Source: Treponema sp. (GTDB taxonomy: Bacteria > Spirochaetota > Spirochaetia > Treponematales > Breznakiellaceae). Taken from it: a DNA stretch of 34,051 bases. Under the pieces are notes generated by a model. It had not been told where the DNA came from. It searched no databases and worked only from the letters and a program-made list of their open reading frames with translations. Each line of letters begins with the position of its first letter. The stretch's first letter is position 1. Location: the NCBI GenBank assembly GCA_031267685.1, contig JAIRYV010000061.1, positions 1 through 34,051 of the forward strand, in the 5' to 3' direction. A program made the position numbers and the translations under genes. This document shows positions 15,772-24,517 of this stretch, piece after piece.

Positions 15772-16083
15772 ATGGACATACGGGAACTTCGAGAGATACT
15801 TGCAGAAAACATCAAGAAGCAGAGAAGGATTTTAGGGCTGACGCAGGAGAAGCTAGCTGAGACAGCGGATATATCGTCTAATATGATAAATGATATTGAG
15901 GGTTGTCGGACTTGGGTCAGCGATAAGACGATTCTGAAACTTGCGGAGGCGCTTCATGTTGAGGTGTATCAGCTTTTGGTTCCGGTGGTGAATTCTGATG
16001 TGAAGCGCGGCGGCATACACAAAGAAGTCTTGCTTCAACTAAAAAAAACGATTGACATGAGATTTGACGAAATTTTGAGATAG
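15772..16083 (+). CDS. Small XRE-family transcriptional regulator
   Basis: A 103-residue protein with a Cro/C1-type helix-turn-helix over residues ~8-65 (L-A-E-N-I-K-K-Q-R-R-I-L-G-L-T-Q-E-K-L-A-E, then S-S-N-M-I-N-D-I-E). The short C-terminal tail has no sensor domain. It starts 136 bp from, and divergently to, the acyl carrier protein gene, so it is the obvious candidate regulator of the acylation operon and of itself. The ribosome-binding site is weak (AAGG about nine bases upstream). Confidence 0.85.
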   Translation: MDIRELREILAENIKKQRRILGLTQEKLAETADISSNMINDIEGCRTWVSDKTILKLAEALHVEVYQLLVPVVNSDVKRGGIHKEVLLQLKKTIDMRFDEILR

Positions 16084-16098
16084 CAAAACTGTACAGGC

Positions 16099-16437
16099 TT
16101 ACGGTTGACGGTGAGATGGTTCACGCGTCCATCCATAGCGCTGCATATCAACAAGGCCCTGTTCCGATACCTCCACGCCTTCGGAACGCAGTAGCGCGAT
16201 CTGCAATTCACGGCCTCCTTCGTACGGTAACGCGATATGTCCATCCACCTTGATCACGCGGTGCCAAGGTAAATGCTCCTTCTGCGACAGCGAGTGCAGC
16301 ACGCGCACGGTTTGCCGCGCCCCGTTGCGTAGCCCAGCGGCTAACGCCACGTCGCGGTAGCTCGACACTTTGCCAGCAGGGATGGACTGTATCACCTTCA
16401 CTATCTGCTGGGTACTCGACAGCTCATTAGCCACCAT
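16099..16437 (-). CDS. Alkyltransferase-like protein (ATL, YbaZ type)
   Basis: A 112-residue protein matching the C-terminal DNA-binding domain of O6-alkylguanine transferases: I-P-A-G-K-V-S-S-Y-R-D-V-A, then R-N-G-A-R-Q-T-V-R-V-L, then L-P-W-H-R-V-I. The alkyl-acceptor cysteine of P-C-H-R is replaced by tryptophan, the defining feature of ATL proteins. These cannot repair directly but bind O6-alkylguanine, flip it and hand it to nucleotide excision repair. The arginine finger region (R-Q-T-V-R-V) is present. It converges with the XRE gene, 15 bases from its stop. No operon partner is evident. Confidence 0.85.
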   Translation of the reverse strand: MVANELSSTQQIVKVIQSIPAGKVSSYRDVALAAGLRNGARQTVRVLHSLSQKEHLPWHRVIKVDGHIALPYEGGRELQIALLRSEGVEVSEQGLVDMQRYGWTREPSHRQP

Positions 16438-16479
16438 TGCTCTCCATCAGCCACTCGGCTATAGCCCGCTTATAGAGAT

Positions 16480-16498
16480 AGCCTTCTTATCGAAGGCT
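16480..16498. other. Hairpin in the ATL-dnaJ intergenic region
   Basis: AGCCTTC and GAAGGCT form a perfect 7-bp stem with a five-base loop. The left side belongs to the 14-mer GATAGCCTTCTTAT also found at 1438-1451. The rest of 16438-16625 shows no gene. Confidence 0.35.
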
Positions 16499-16625
16499 CA
16501 TAAAGTCTTGTACGCCAATGGGTAGTAGTTTTTGTTTCATGCCAACAGTATAACCAGGAAACTGGCTTGCATAGAAAAGCCGTTGAGCGTTTCTCAGTAT
16601 CCATTCGCCTGCCCCTCAACAAAAC

Positions 16626-17759
16626 CTATTGGGAAGCAAGTTCAGCCAGAGGGATGGGTTTGGGGGAATCATCCTGACCCTCAATGCGGGCAAGTTTTTC
16701 GAGCAACTCTTTACCCTGGCGAGACAGCTTCACCGGAATTTGCACGATGAGTTTGATATAGAGATCGCCTCGTCTGCCACCGGAAGGCACGCCTTCGTCC
16801 CGCACACGGAGTAATTTGCCGTTCTGTACGCCGGCGGGAACCTTAACCTTGATCGTCTTGCCATCCAGCGTCATGACGTGTATCTCTGCTCCAAGCGCGG
16901 CCTGACTCACCGAAATCGGCAATGCACAGTAGAGGTCGGCGTTCTGGCGTTCAAAGAACTCGTGTGCCTTTACATGGATAACCACATATAGGTCTCCGGG
17001 CGGTCCGCCATTTGCGCCTGCGTCTCCTTGCCGGGGGATACGCACCCTGCGTCCGTCGTCTACACCTTCTGGTATTGTAACCATGAGTTTTTGCCGTTTT
17101 TTCTGTGTGCCTGAGCCACCACAATCCTTACAGGGATGCTCAATGATATGCCCTTCGCCGTTGCAGGCCGGGCAGGTCGAGGGCATAGAGAAAAAGCCCA
17201 TGCTTTGCCGCACCTGGCCCGTGCCGCCACAGGTGTGGCAGACCTTTCTCCCGGAACCGCTGGCCGCGCCTGTACCTTTGCAGGAGGGACAGGCTTCATT
17301 GTGGGAATACTGCACTTCCACTTTGGTGCCAAACACTGCATCCTTGAACGGTATTTCAATATCGTAGCGCAGGTTCGCGCCTTGCTGAGAGCCGCCCGAC
17401 CCACTTGATGAGCGCTGACCGCCGCCACTTCCACCAAAGATGGTATCGAAAATGCTGGAAAAACCTGAAAAATCACCAAAAATATCCTCGAAACCTCGGA
17501 ACGTTTGCGAATAATCATGCTGGCCACCCATACCCTCAACGCCTGCGAAGCCAAACTGGTCATAAGCAGCCTTCTTCTGGTCATCAGACAGCACTTCATA
17601 GGCTTCAGTCGCTTCCTTGAATCTCTCTTCCGCTTCTTTATTGCCCGGATTCTTATCCGGGTGATACTGGACAGCAAGTTTTCGGTAGGCTTTCTTTATC
17701 TCATCTTTACTGGCGTTCCGCTGAACACCCAGCACTTCATAGTAATCACGCTTTGCCAC
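16626..17759 (-). CDS. dnaJ: Chaperone DnaJ
   Basis: A full-length 377-residue type-I Hsp40. The J domain has His33-Pro34-Asp35. A Gly/Phe/Ser-rich linker covers residues ~73-125. Four zinc-binding repeats follow: C157/C160, C174/C177, C196/C199 and C210/C213, each in C-x-x-C-x-G-x-G form. The C-terminal substrate domains complete the protein. The start is GTG at 17759, with AAAGGA upstream; an ATG two bases earlier is out of frame. It stimulates the DnaK ATPase and delivers unfolded clients. It is third in a grpE-dnaK-dnaJ order, separated from dnaK by a strong hairpin. Confidence 0.97.
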   Translation of the reverse strand: MAKRDYYEVLGVQRNASKDEIKKAYRKLAVQYHPDKNPGNKEAEERFKEATEAYEVLSDDQKKAAYDQFGFAGVEGMGGQHDYSQTFRGFEDIFGDFSGFSSIFDTIFGGSGGGQRSSSGSGGSQQGANLRYDIEIPFKDAVFGTKVEVQYSHNEACPSCKGTGAASGSGRKVCHTCGGTGQVRQSMGFFSMPSTCPACNGEGHIIEHPCKDCGGSGTQKKRQKLMVTIPEGVDDGRRVRIPRQGDAGANGGPPGDLYVVIHVKAHEFFERQNADLYCALPISVSQAALGAEIHVMTLDGKTIKVKVPAGVQNGKLLRVRDEGVPSGGRRGDLYIKLIVQIPVKLSRQGKELLEKLARIEGQDDSPKPIPLAELASQ

Positions 17760-17793
17760 ATTTTTTTCCTTTGTTGTGATTAGTGGTAACGAC

Positions 17794-17835
17794 TAGTGGA
17801 TAGTGGAGAGCCGCATCTCTATCCACTATCCACTA
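17794..17835. promoter_or_regulatory. Strong intercistronic hairpin between dnaK and dnaJ
   Basis: A 14-bp stem (TAGTGGATAGTGGA and its complement) is topped by GAG/CTC around the loop CCGCAT, with a two-base bulge. There is no T tract on the minus-strand side. It is more likely an mRNA processing, stability or partial-termination element that sets the dnaK to dnaJ ratio than a full terminator. Confidence 0.6.
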
Positions 17836-17846
17836 AGTCCTACTCG

Positions 17847-19772
17847 CTACTTATCATCAACCACCTCGTAATCTGCGTCTTCGGCGCTTTTGGTATTAGA
17901 CGCTCTGCCCTGATCCGGGTTGGCGGATGGTCCAGTCTGGGGGTCTGCGCCAGCTTGCTGTTGCGTGCCGGATTGCTTGTAGATTTCCTCGGCGATCTTG
18001 TAGGAATTCTGCTTTAAGGTCTCGGTTTTATCCTTGATGGTCTGAGTATCGTTGCTTTCCAGCGCCTGCTTGAGCGCAGCAATGGCTTCCTCAGTCTTGG
18101 TTTTGTCGTCAGCACTGACCTTGTCGCCCAAGTCTTTGATATTCTTCTCAGTAGCATAGATCATCTGCTCAGCCTCGTTACGAACCTCAGCCTTTTCACG
18201 CTCACGCTTGTCTTCCTCAGCGTGCATCTCGGCTTCCTTAACCATGCGATCAATGTCGTTGTCGGAGAGACCAGAGGAGCTTTCAATGCGTATCTTCTGT
18301 TCTTTGCCCGTACCCATATCCTTGGCGGAAACGTGGACAATGCCATTGGCGTCAATATCAAACGTAACCTCGATCTGAGGAACGCCGCGGGGTGCAGGCG
18401 GAATGCCTTCGAGGTTGAAGTTACCCAAGGTGCGGTTCTGGTTTGCCATTTCACGTTCGCCCTGAAGCACATGGATGGTAACAGCAGTCTGGCCATCAGC
18501 GGCTGTGGAGAATGTCTGGCTTTTCCGGGTGGGAATTGTCGTGTTGCGCGGGATGAGCTTAGTCATAACGCCGCCCAGGGTTTCAATGCCGAGTGAAAGC
18601 GGGGTAACGTCGAGCAGAAGCACGTCTTTCACACCGCCGCTTAACACGCCGCCCTGAATGGCCGCACCAATAGCGACCGCTTCATCAGGATTCACGCCCT
18701 TGTTCGGCTCCTTTTTAAACAGGTCTTTGACGATCTGCTGAACCGCTGGAATACGAGTTGAACCGCCTACAAGGATAACCTCGTCGATCTTGTCTGAGGT
18801 GAGGCCCGCGTCGTTAAGCGCTTTCTTGCACGGTTCCTTTGAACGCTCAAGCAGATCGCTGACCATCTGCTCAAACTTGGCTCTGCTCAGTGTCTTCTGC
18901 AAATGTTTGGGGCCGGAAGCATCGGCGGTGATGAATGGCAGGTTCACCTCAGTGGTCTGCATGGCGGAAAGCTCAATCTTGGCTTTTTCAGCAGCCTCGC
19001 GGAGGCGTTGCAAAGCCATGCGATCCCGCCCAAGGTCAATCCCCGTATCCTGCCTGAACTCGGTAATAAGCCATTCCATAATACGCTGGTCAAAGTCGTC
19101 GCCGCCAAGGTGAGTGTCGCCGTTGGTAGACTTTACCTCAAAGACACCATCGCCCAGCTCCAGAATGGAAATGTCAAAGGTTCCACCGCCCAGGTCATAG
19201 ACCGCGACAGTCATATCTTTCTTCATATCTTTCTTGTTAAGCCCAAACGCCAGAGCAGCGGCGGTCGGCTCATTGATAATGCGTTTGACATCAAGTCCCG
19301 CGATTTTACCCGCGTCTTTCGTGGCCTGCCGCTGGGCATCGTTGAAGTACGCTGGCACAGTGATAACAGCCTCACTGACGGTCTCGCCAAGATAATCCTC
19401 AGCGGTCTTCTTCATCTTTTGAAGAACAAAAGCTGAAATCTCCTGCGGGGAATACTTTTTCCCATCAATGTCAACACGCACATCGTTTCCCTGCTCAACT
19501 ACATGGTAGGGAACCCGCGCCATCTCGTTGTTTACTTCGGAATAACGGCGACCCATAAATCGTTTGATGGAAAAGATCGTGTTTTCCGGGTTCGTGATGC
19601 GCTGGTTCTTGGCAGGCTGTCCCACCACGCGCTCACCCTTGCTGGTAAAACCAACAATTGAGGGGGTTGTACGTCCTCCCTCGGAATTCTGAATGACAAG
19701 AGGCTCGCCGCCTTCAAGCACAGATACACAAGAGTTTGTGGTTCCTAGGTCAATACCGATTATTTTACTCAT
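17847..19772 (-). CDS. dnaK: Chaperone DnaK (Hsp70)
   Basis: A complete 641-residue Hsp70. It opens with [11 protein letters not shown] (phosphate 1), followed by [10 protein letters not shown] (phosphate 2) and G-G-S-T-R-I-P-A-V (adenosine). The substrate-binding domain includes [14 protein letters not shown]. The tail is low-complexity and ends Y-E-V-V-D-D-K, the usual acidic terminus. AAGGAG precedes the start. It lies between grpE and dnaJ on the minus strand with an 82-bp leader of its own. That leader shares TAAGTATGTT with the region upstream of grpE. Confidence 0.98.
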   Translation of the reverse strand: MSKIIGIDLGTTNSCVSVLEGGEPLVIQNSEGGRTTPSIVGFTSKGERVVGQPAKNQRITNPENTIFSIKRFMGRRYSEVNNEMARVPYHVVEQGNDVRVDIDGKKYSPQEISAFVLQKMKKTAEDYLGETVSEAVITVPAYFNDAQRQATKDAGKIAGLDVKRIINEPTAAALAFGLNKKDMKKDMTVAVYDLGGGTFDISILELGDGVFEVKSTNGDTHLGGDDFDQRIMEWLITEFRQDTGIDLGRDRMALQRLREAAEKAKIELSAMQTTEVNLPFITADASGPKHLQKTLSRAKFEQMVSDLLERSKEPCKKALNDAGLTSDKIDEVILVGGSTRIPAVQQIVKDLFKKEPNKGVNPDEAVAIGAAIQGGVLSGGVKDVLLLDVTPLSLGIETLGGVMTKLIPRNTTIPTRKSQTFSTAADGQTAVTIHVLQGEREMANQNRTLGNFNLEGIPPAPRGVPQIEVTFDIDANGIVHVSAKDMGTGKEQKIRIESSSGLSDNDIDRMVKEAEMHAEEDKREREKAEVRNEAEQMIYATEKNIKDLGDKVSADDKTKTEEAIAALKQALESNDTQTIKDKTETLKQNSYKIAEEIYKQSGTQQQAGADPQTGPSANPDQGRASNTKSAEDADYEVVDDK

Positions 19773-19854
19773 TCTTTACAGCTCCTTATTATTATTGTTA
19801 TGACTAAAACATACTTAATTTAGCAGATAGCGGGTAGTAAATAGTTCCGCTTTT

Positions 19855-20469
19855 TTATGCTTCCCCGATTCCTTCAGGCATGATCACCTTGACCTTAGCA
19901 CTTCGAATCACACGGTCTTTGAGGGTATAGCCCTTAACAAAGTCCTCCTGCACTACAGGCTCATCAATGTCGGCGGACTTCTCCATCATGATAGCCTCGT
20001 GCCGGTTAGGATCAAACGGCACCCCCGCCGAGTCAAAGCGCTTGAGTCCCCACTTGTTCTCCAGCTGAGAACTCAGGCGTTTCTCGATCATGTCAACGCC
20101 TTTGTAAAAGCTCTCAAAGTCTTTTGACGTTTCAGCTGATTTGATAGCCCGATCGAAATCATCAATGATTTCGATAATATCAAGGAGCAGGGCTTGGTTA
20201 GCAAAATCAATGGTATCCTGTTTCTCCCGATTTATGCGCTTGCGGAAATTCTCAAACTCTGCGGCCTTACGCAGAAACTGATCGTTAGCCTGCGCAAGTT
20301 GCGCTTCAAGGTCTGTCAAGCGTTCTTCGGGACTCTGTTCTTCTGCCACCGCTTCTCCATCATGAGGAACGCCGGCTTGAGCCGCGGGCTGAGTCGTAGC
20401 TTGAGCCTCGTCCGGCGCTTTCACGTTTCGCTCATCTTCAGGAGCAATCTCTTCTTTAATATCTGACAT
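19855..20469 (-). CDS. grpE: Nucleotide exchange factor GrpE
   Basis: A 204-residue protein. A disordered, Ala/Glu/Gln-rich N-terminus (~1-50) precedes a long coiled coil (R-L-T-D-L-E-A-Q-L-A-Q-A-N-D-Q-F-L-R-K, through F-E-N-F-R-K-R). The conserved beta-domain includes F-D-P-N-R-H-E-A-I and V-V-Q-E-D-F-V-K-G-Y-T-L-K-D-R-V-I-R-S-A-K-V. It exchanges ADP on DnaK and probably acts as the heat sensor of the set. AAGGGATGG precedes the start. It is the first gene of the chaperone cluster; no hrcA gene or CIRCE operator was seen upstream. Confidence 0.97.
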   Translation of the reverse strand: MSDIKEEIAPEDERNVKAPDEAQATTQPAAQAGVPHDGEAVAEEQSPEERLTDLEAQLAQANDQFLRKAAEFENFRKRINREKQDTIDFANQALLLDIIEIIDDFDRAIKSAETSKDFESFYKGVDMIEKRLSSQLENKWGLKRFDSAGVPFDPNRHEAIMMEKSADIDEPVVQEDFVKGYTLKDRVIRSAKVKVIMPEGIGEA

Positions 20470-20510
20470 GATTCCATCCCTTTTGTTTATTTATGTTTGT
20501 TATGGTAAAG

Positions 20511-20540
20511 AACATACTTATCCGACTATATAAAGGTCAA
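20511..20540 (-). promoter_or_regulatory. Predicted promoter of grpE
   Basis: On the minus strand TTGACC (20540-20535), an 18-bp spacer and TATGTT (20516-20511) lie about 40 bases upstream of grpE. The -10 region TAAGTATGTT recurs upstream of dnaK (around 19806-19817), suggesting a shared start signal or heat-shock element. Confidence 0.45.
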
Positions 20541-20589
20541 GTAAATGCGACGCAGGAATTTCAGATTTGATGTCTCAGCTTGATTCATC

Positions 20590-20618
20590 TTGCTCAACGC
20601 AGTGGTATTTGATATTAT
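20590..20618 (+). promoter_or_regulatory. Predicted promoter of the ctp-rsmE-tagA operon
   Basis: TTGCTC (20590-20595), a 17-bp spacer and TATTAT (20613-20618) lie 22 bases before the protease start. TGGAGA serves as the ribosome-binding site. Confidence 0.5.
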
Positions 20619-20639
20619 TTCGCGTTATGGAGATTACGT

Positions 20640-22148
20640 ATGAATAACTTTTATGTTTATAAAAAATCAGTTCCCCTTTCTTTTATCTGGGTTATGGCTA
20701 CAGCAGTCTTGTGTGGCGTTTTTATCCTTGTGCTCGTTCCCGGCGCTGAGGCGCAGGGGCGTGAGGCCAGAACCACTACAACTCAATACGTCAATCAGTA
20801 TACCTCGATTATTCAAGACGTGTTTGACTTTATCCAACGGCACTATGTGGATGAAGTAGATGCTCAAACCCTTTATGAGGGAGCTATGTCAGGCATGTTT
20901 GAGGCACTGGGCGATCCGTACTCAAGTTTCCTGACAGAGCAGGACATGCTCGACCTCAGTGATACCACTCAGGGCAGTTTCGGCGGTGTCGGCTTGTATA
21001 TCTCGCCCTCAGATGAACAGGCTGACGGGAAAACGTACATAGAAGTCGCTTCCCCGATAGAGGACACACCAGGCTGGCGCGCCGGGATTAACCCTGGCGA
21101 CCTCATCATCAAGATAAACGACGAACCCACCGACGTACTCACAATGGACGAGGTACTGGCGCGACTGCGCGGTACGCCCGGACAAAACGTTGATCTCGTT
21201 ATCCGCCGCGGCGAAAAACTTGAGTTCCCCGTCAGTCTGACGCGGGCGATCATCGAAGTTCCTACCACCAAATACGCCTTGATCGGCGAGGACATTGGAT
21301 ATCTCAAACTACTCACCTTTACACCACATACGCTGGAACGCTCAAAAGACGCGATTGCCGAGTTTAAGAAGCATAACTACAAGGCATTTATCCTTGACCT
21401 GCGCAATAACTATGGCGGGCTTCTGAATTCAGCGGTTGACATCAGCGATCTCTTCCTCGAAGGCGGAGTTGTGGTCAGCACCAAGTCCCGATTGCCCCAG
21501 GAAAACCGTGTGTTCAGCGCCAGAAGAGCTACAGAGATTCCATCCACCATGCCGATTATCGTACTGATTAACCGAGGCTCGGCGTCAGCGTCGGAAATCG
21601 TTGCCGGCGCACTCAAGGACAGAGGACGCGCTTACCTTGTGGGCGAAAAGTCCTTTGGCAAAGGCTCAGTGCAGCAGGTTTATCCATTGAACAACACCCC
21701 TACCGGCTTCAAGATCACAGTCGCCCGTTACTATACGCCCAGCGATGTCAACATCGACAAGATAGGGATTCCGCCAGATCGAGAAGTGCTGTTCCCGGAA
21801 TTCACCGACGATGATGCAGAGGCTTTGAACTCCCTTATCACCGCAAACCGGATACCGAACTTTATCAAAGAGAAGCCCCAAGCCAGTGGAGACGAGATAG
21901 CGGCTTTGGCACAAGAACTTAACCGTGAGTATCAACTCGACGAATCCCTGCTCCGCCGACTCATCAGAAACGAGCAGAACCGGACGAGTGTCGCACTCGT
22001 CTATGACCTTGAATACGATGTACAGCTTCAGGAAGCAGTGAATATCCTCCGCTCAGGTACCTATAATACGCTGATGCAAACCACCAAAACCCTGAAGGTA
22101 CTCCAGGAAGAGACCACGAAGGAAGAAGAGTTCGCTCAGGCTTCATGA
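20640..22148 (+). CDS. ctp: Carboxyl-terminal processing protease (S41A)
   Basis: A 502-residue exported protease. An N-terminal signal/anchor helix (~13-38, ending A-E-A-Q) leads to a PDZ domain (~110-195, with G-G-V-G-L-Y and I-N-P-G-D-L-I-I-K-I-N). The peptidase core has L-D-L-R-N-N-Y-G-G. G-S-A-S-A-S-E holds the nucleophile (Ser316), and S-F-G-K-G-S-V-Q holds the general base (Lys341), 25 residues apart as in CtpB. A helical tail of about 100 residues follows. It trims C-termini of periplasmic proteins or peptidoglycan enzymes. It is first in a three-gene overlapping operon. Confidence 0.95.
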   Translation: MNNFYVYKKSVPLSFIWVMATAVLCGVFILVLVPGAEAQGREARTTTTQYVNQYTSIIQDVFDFIQRHYVDEVDAQTLYEGAMSGMFEALGDPYSSFLTEQDMLDLSDTTQGSFGGVGLYISPSDEQADGKTYIEVASPIEDTPGWRAGINPGDLIIKINDEPTDVLTMDEVLARLRGTPGQNVDLVIRRGEKLEFPVSLTRAIIEVPTTKYALIGEDIGYLKLLTFTPHTLERSKDAIAEFKKHNYKAFILDLRNNYGGLLNSAVDISDLFLEGGVVVSTKSRLPQENRVFSARRATEIPSTMPIIVLINRGSASASEIVAGALKDRGRAYLVGEKSFGKGSVQQVYPLNNTPTGFKITVARYYTPSDVNIDKIGIPPDREVLFPEFTDDDAEALNSLITANRIPNFIKEKPQASGDEIAALAQELNREYQLDESLLRRLIRNEQNRTSVALVYDLEYDVQLQEAVNILRSGTYNTLMQTTKTLKVLQEETTKEEEFAQAS

Positions 22149-22966
22149 AACAGTTTATCTTGCAGTCCGCACCTGATGAATCCGGGATAGTCCGTTTGTC
22201 CGGCGCGGACTATCACTATCTGGCGCGAGTGCGACGCTTCACGACAGGGACCGTTTTTAACGCGCTGCTGCCCAATGGGGAAACAGTGCAGATACGAGTG
22301 CGGACTGTTAAGCGGGACTGGCTTGAGGGTGAGTGCGTCCCGGACGCAGGGCCGACACCTTTGCAGTCAGCGCCTATTCCGCTGATAAGCCTGTTTCAAG
22401 CATTGCCCAAAGGCGCAAAGATGGACCTTATTGTAAGGCAGGCTGTTGAGTGTGGCGTCGCGGAGATCGTTCCCTTTACTTCCGTCCATTCAGTTCCTAA
22501 AATAGCCGATGATAAAGACAGGATAGTGCGTTGGGAGCGGATCGTTAGAGAGGCCCGTCAGCAAAGTGGTTCCAGTATCGCTACTGCGGTTCATGCACCG
22601 CTCAGTGTTGACGGACTTTTGCACCATTGGAATATCATGCAAGAACAGCACGGCAATGAGGCAAAGGGTATCATGCTTCACCCGCTAGTGGTACAGGCTT
22701 CGCTTGTGGCGCAAGCAAAGTGTGCAAGTTTTCACGCCTGCCTTGAGCATAGCGATACCTGTAAGTCTATCGCACTGGCGATTGGTCCAGAGGGAGGCTT
22801 TTCACCAAGTGAAGCAGCACGGTTTACAGCAGCTGGTTTTACCGCCATTACCCTGGGAAACACAATACTGCGGACTGAGACCGCCGTCGTATATGCTATC
22901 GCAGCAATACGTATCATACTTTTGGAGCGAGCATCATGGATACTGAACAGTCCCGCGAGACAGTAA
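22145..22966 (+). CDS. rsmE: 16S rRNA (uracil-1498-N3)-methyltransferase RsmE
   Basis: A 273-residue SPOUT methyltransferase. After an N-terminal PUA-like region (H-Y-L-A-R-V-R-R-F) comes the knotted SAM-binding core with A-I-G-P-E-G-G-F-S-P-S-E and L-G-N-T-I-L-R-T-E-T-A, the RsmE signatures. It methylates U1498 in the decoding centre of 16S rRNA. The ATG overlaps the protease stop by four bases. The C-terminus overlaps the following glycosyltransferase start by about 30 bases, indicating a tightly packed operon. Confidence 0.95.
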   Translation: MKQFILQSAPDESGIVRLSGADYHYLARVRRFTTGTVFNALLPNGETVQIRVRTVKRDWLEGECVPDAGPTPLQSAPIPLISLFQALPKGAKMDLIVRQAVECGVAEIVPFTSVHSVPKIADDKDRIVRWERIVREARQQSGSSIATAVHAPLSVDGLLHHWNIMQEQHGNEAKGIMLHPLVVQASLVAQAKCASFHACLEHSDTCKSIALAIGPEGGFSPSEAARFTAAGFTAITLGNTILRTETAVVYAIAAIRIILLERASWILNSPARQ

Positions 22967-23721
22967 TACCGTTACGGGAACGGATAAATTTTTTGAATAT
23001 TCCGATAGATATTGTGCCGGAAGAAGGGCTGTCTCTTGTTATTAACGAACTTGTGCAGTCCAAAGAAGCTAAGAACATCGTCCTTCTTTCACTCTGGGAC
23101 CTTCTGCGGGCGCGGGGAAACGGGGAATACCGTTCATACGTTATGAACGCCGACCTGGTGATTCCCATCTCACAAAGCCTGGTGAGCGGAGCGCACTTTC
23201 TTACTGGTAAAAAACTGATACGCTACATGCCTTTTAACTTCATTATCAAATTACTCATCACCCTTGAGGAACGGAAATTGTCTGTGTACCTTCTGGGCGG
23301 TAAGCCCAAAGTGCTTAAAAAGACTGAAAACAATGTACGCTCAACCTTTCCCCGTCTGCATATTGTGGGTCGTTATGAGGGCGGTTTCAAGAACCATAAT
23401 GCGAGCTTTATCATTAAGGCAATCAAAAAGGCAGCGCCATCGTTACTTCTGGTAGGAAAAGGGGTTCGCGGGAAAGAGCAATGGATAGCGCGGCACACCA
23501 CCGAGCTAAACTGGGGGCTGCGGCTGTGGTGTAGTGATATCTACGATGTTTTCACAAAGAAAAAACGGCACCCGTCCGACTTTATTTTTAACCACAACTT
23601 AGACTGGATAGGAATCTGTTTCCAGAACCCACTTCGTTTTTTCAGGTTCTTCCCCTATCTTTACTATAAAGTCTTGCTACTCGGCTATTGGCTGTTTAAG
23701 CGTGAGAAGCCGACTCAATAG
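22936..23721 (+). CDS. WecG/TagA/CpsF-family glycosyltransferase
   Basis: A 261-residue GT26-type enzyme. Family landmarks are present: F-L-N-I-P-I-D near the start, the acceptor region M-N-A-D-L-V-I-P, V-Y-L-L-G-G-K-P-K-V, I-V-G-R-Y-E-G-G-F and L-L-V-G-K-G-V-R-G-K-E-Q-W. A C-terminal basic-hydrophobic tail (F-R-F-F-P-Y-L-Y-Y-K-V-L-L) is typical of its membrane association. Relatives add N-acetylmannosamine-type sugars to lipid-linked glycans. GGAG lies eight bases before the ATG, inside rsmE. Its 3' end overlaps the convergent methyltransferase gene by 26 bases. The donor sugar is not known. Confidence 0.85.
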   Translation: MDTEQSRETVIPLRERINFLNIPIDIVPEEGLSLVINELVQSKEAKNIVLLSLWDLLRARGNGEYRSYVMNADLVIPISQSLVSGAHFLTGKKLIRYMPFNFIIKLLITLEERKLSVYLLGGKPKVLKKTENNVRSTFPRLHIVGRYEGGFKNHNASFIIKAIKKAAPSLLLVGKGVRGKEQWIARHTTELNWGLRLWCSDIYDVFTKKKRHPSDFIFNHNLDWIGICFQNPLRFFRFFPYLYYKVLLLGYWLFKREKPTQ

Positions 23722-24517
23722 CGTCATCTGAGCATTGCTTCAGCGCAAGCCTCGCTGTTTTAGAAAAAAGGTTGCCCATGTATGCGGCCTCCCGTTCGGT
23801 TAAACGGGCGCGGGCAAAGATATCCCGCAAAAACCGTTCTTGCTCTTCCCGGCCAGGCCGTTTATAAAACCCCAGCAAAGCCAGAGAATCACTGATCCGC
23901 TGTACAAGCTGCTCAAGCCGCACTCGTTCCAGTGGAACCCATTCCCCTGTTACCGCAGTACAGTCGCCCAGAGCGCGAAAGAGCGTGTATGCATATATCT
24001 GCACAGCGTGGGAAAGGTTTAGCGAAGGAAAAGAATCGTTAGCCGGAATGTGAGAGGCAACGTTACATAAGGCAAGTTCCCTATCTTCAAGGCCAGTGCG
24101 CTCATTGCCAAAGACGAGTGCGGACTTGCCGGCGTGTTCCCGAAGGAACAGTGCCAGTTCCTCTGGCGGCAGGGTAACGGACTTACGCCGACTTCCCCGC
24201 CGCCGAGTCGTGCCGACAACAAGCGAACAGTCCGCGATAGCCTCCGCCAAAGTGTCTGACACCTGCGCCGCCTCCCACACATCAGCCGCATGAATCGCCC
24301 GTGCCTTGACCACACCTTCGTCGAGTGAGGCTGGCGAGACAAGCCGGAGCGAGGCAAGTCCCGCGTTTTTCATAGCGCGACACACAGCGCCTACATTCCC
24401 CGACTCTTCTGGCCGACAAAGCACGATCACGATGTCAGCAAGGCGCATCACTGTTTGTCTGCTTGTTTGTTTTGCTCCACACGCTCGCATGAAGTGTGGC
24501 CAAGCCCTCTCACTCAT
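23696..24517 (-). CDS. trmJ: TrmJ-like SpoU-family RNA 2'-O-methyltransferase
   Basis: A SPOUT protein whose core starts I-V-I-V-L-C-R-P-E-E-S-G-N-V-G-A-V-C-R-A-M-K-N-A-G, followed by V-V-G-T-T-R-R, F-G-N-E-R-T-G-L and L-N-L-S-H-A-V-Q-I-Y-A-Y, the three SAM-knot motifs. The C-terminal region resembles TrmJ, which methylates the ribose of position 32 in tRNA. ATG 24517 overlaps the MerR stop and gives 273 residues; the internal Met at 24448 begins exactly where homology starts and may be the real start, though neither site has a strong Shine-Dalgarno sequence. The codons for V-S-D-T-L-A share 20 bases with the repeat array at 33.8 kb. Confidence 0.85.
   Translation of the reverse strand: MSERAWPHFMRACGAKQTSRQTVMRLADIVIVLCRPEESGNVGAVCRAMKNAGLASLRLVSPASLDEGVVKARAIHAADVWEAAQVSDTLAEAIADCSLVVGTTRRRGSRRKSVTLPPEELALFLREHAGKSALVFGNERTGLEDRELALCNVASHIPANDSFPSLNLSHAVQIYAYTLFRALGDCTAVTGEWVPLERVRLEQLVQRISDSLALLGFYKRPGREEQERFLRDIFARARLTEREAAYMGNLFSKTARLALKQCSDDAIESASHA

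Noticed and set aside
20470..20640. CIRCE/HrcA operator upstream of grpE
   Set aside because: The TTAGCACTC-N9-GAGTGCTAA inverted repeat is not present, and no hrcA gene is in the window.
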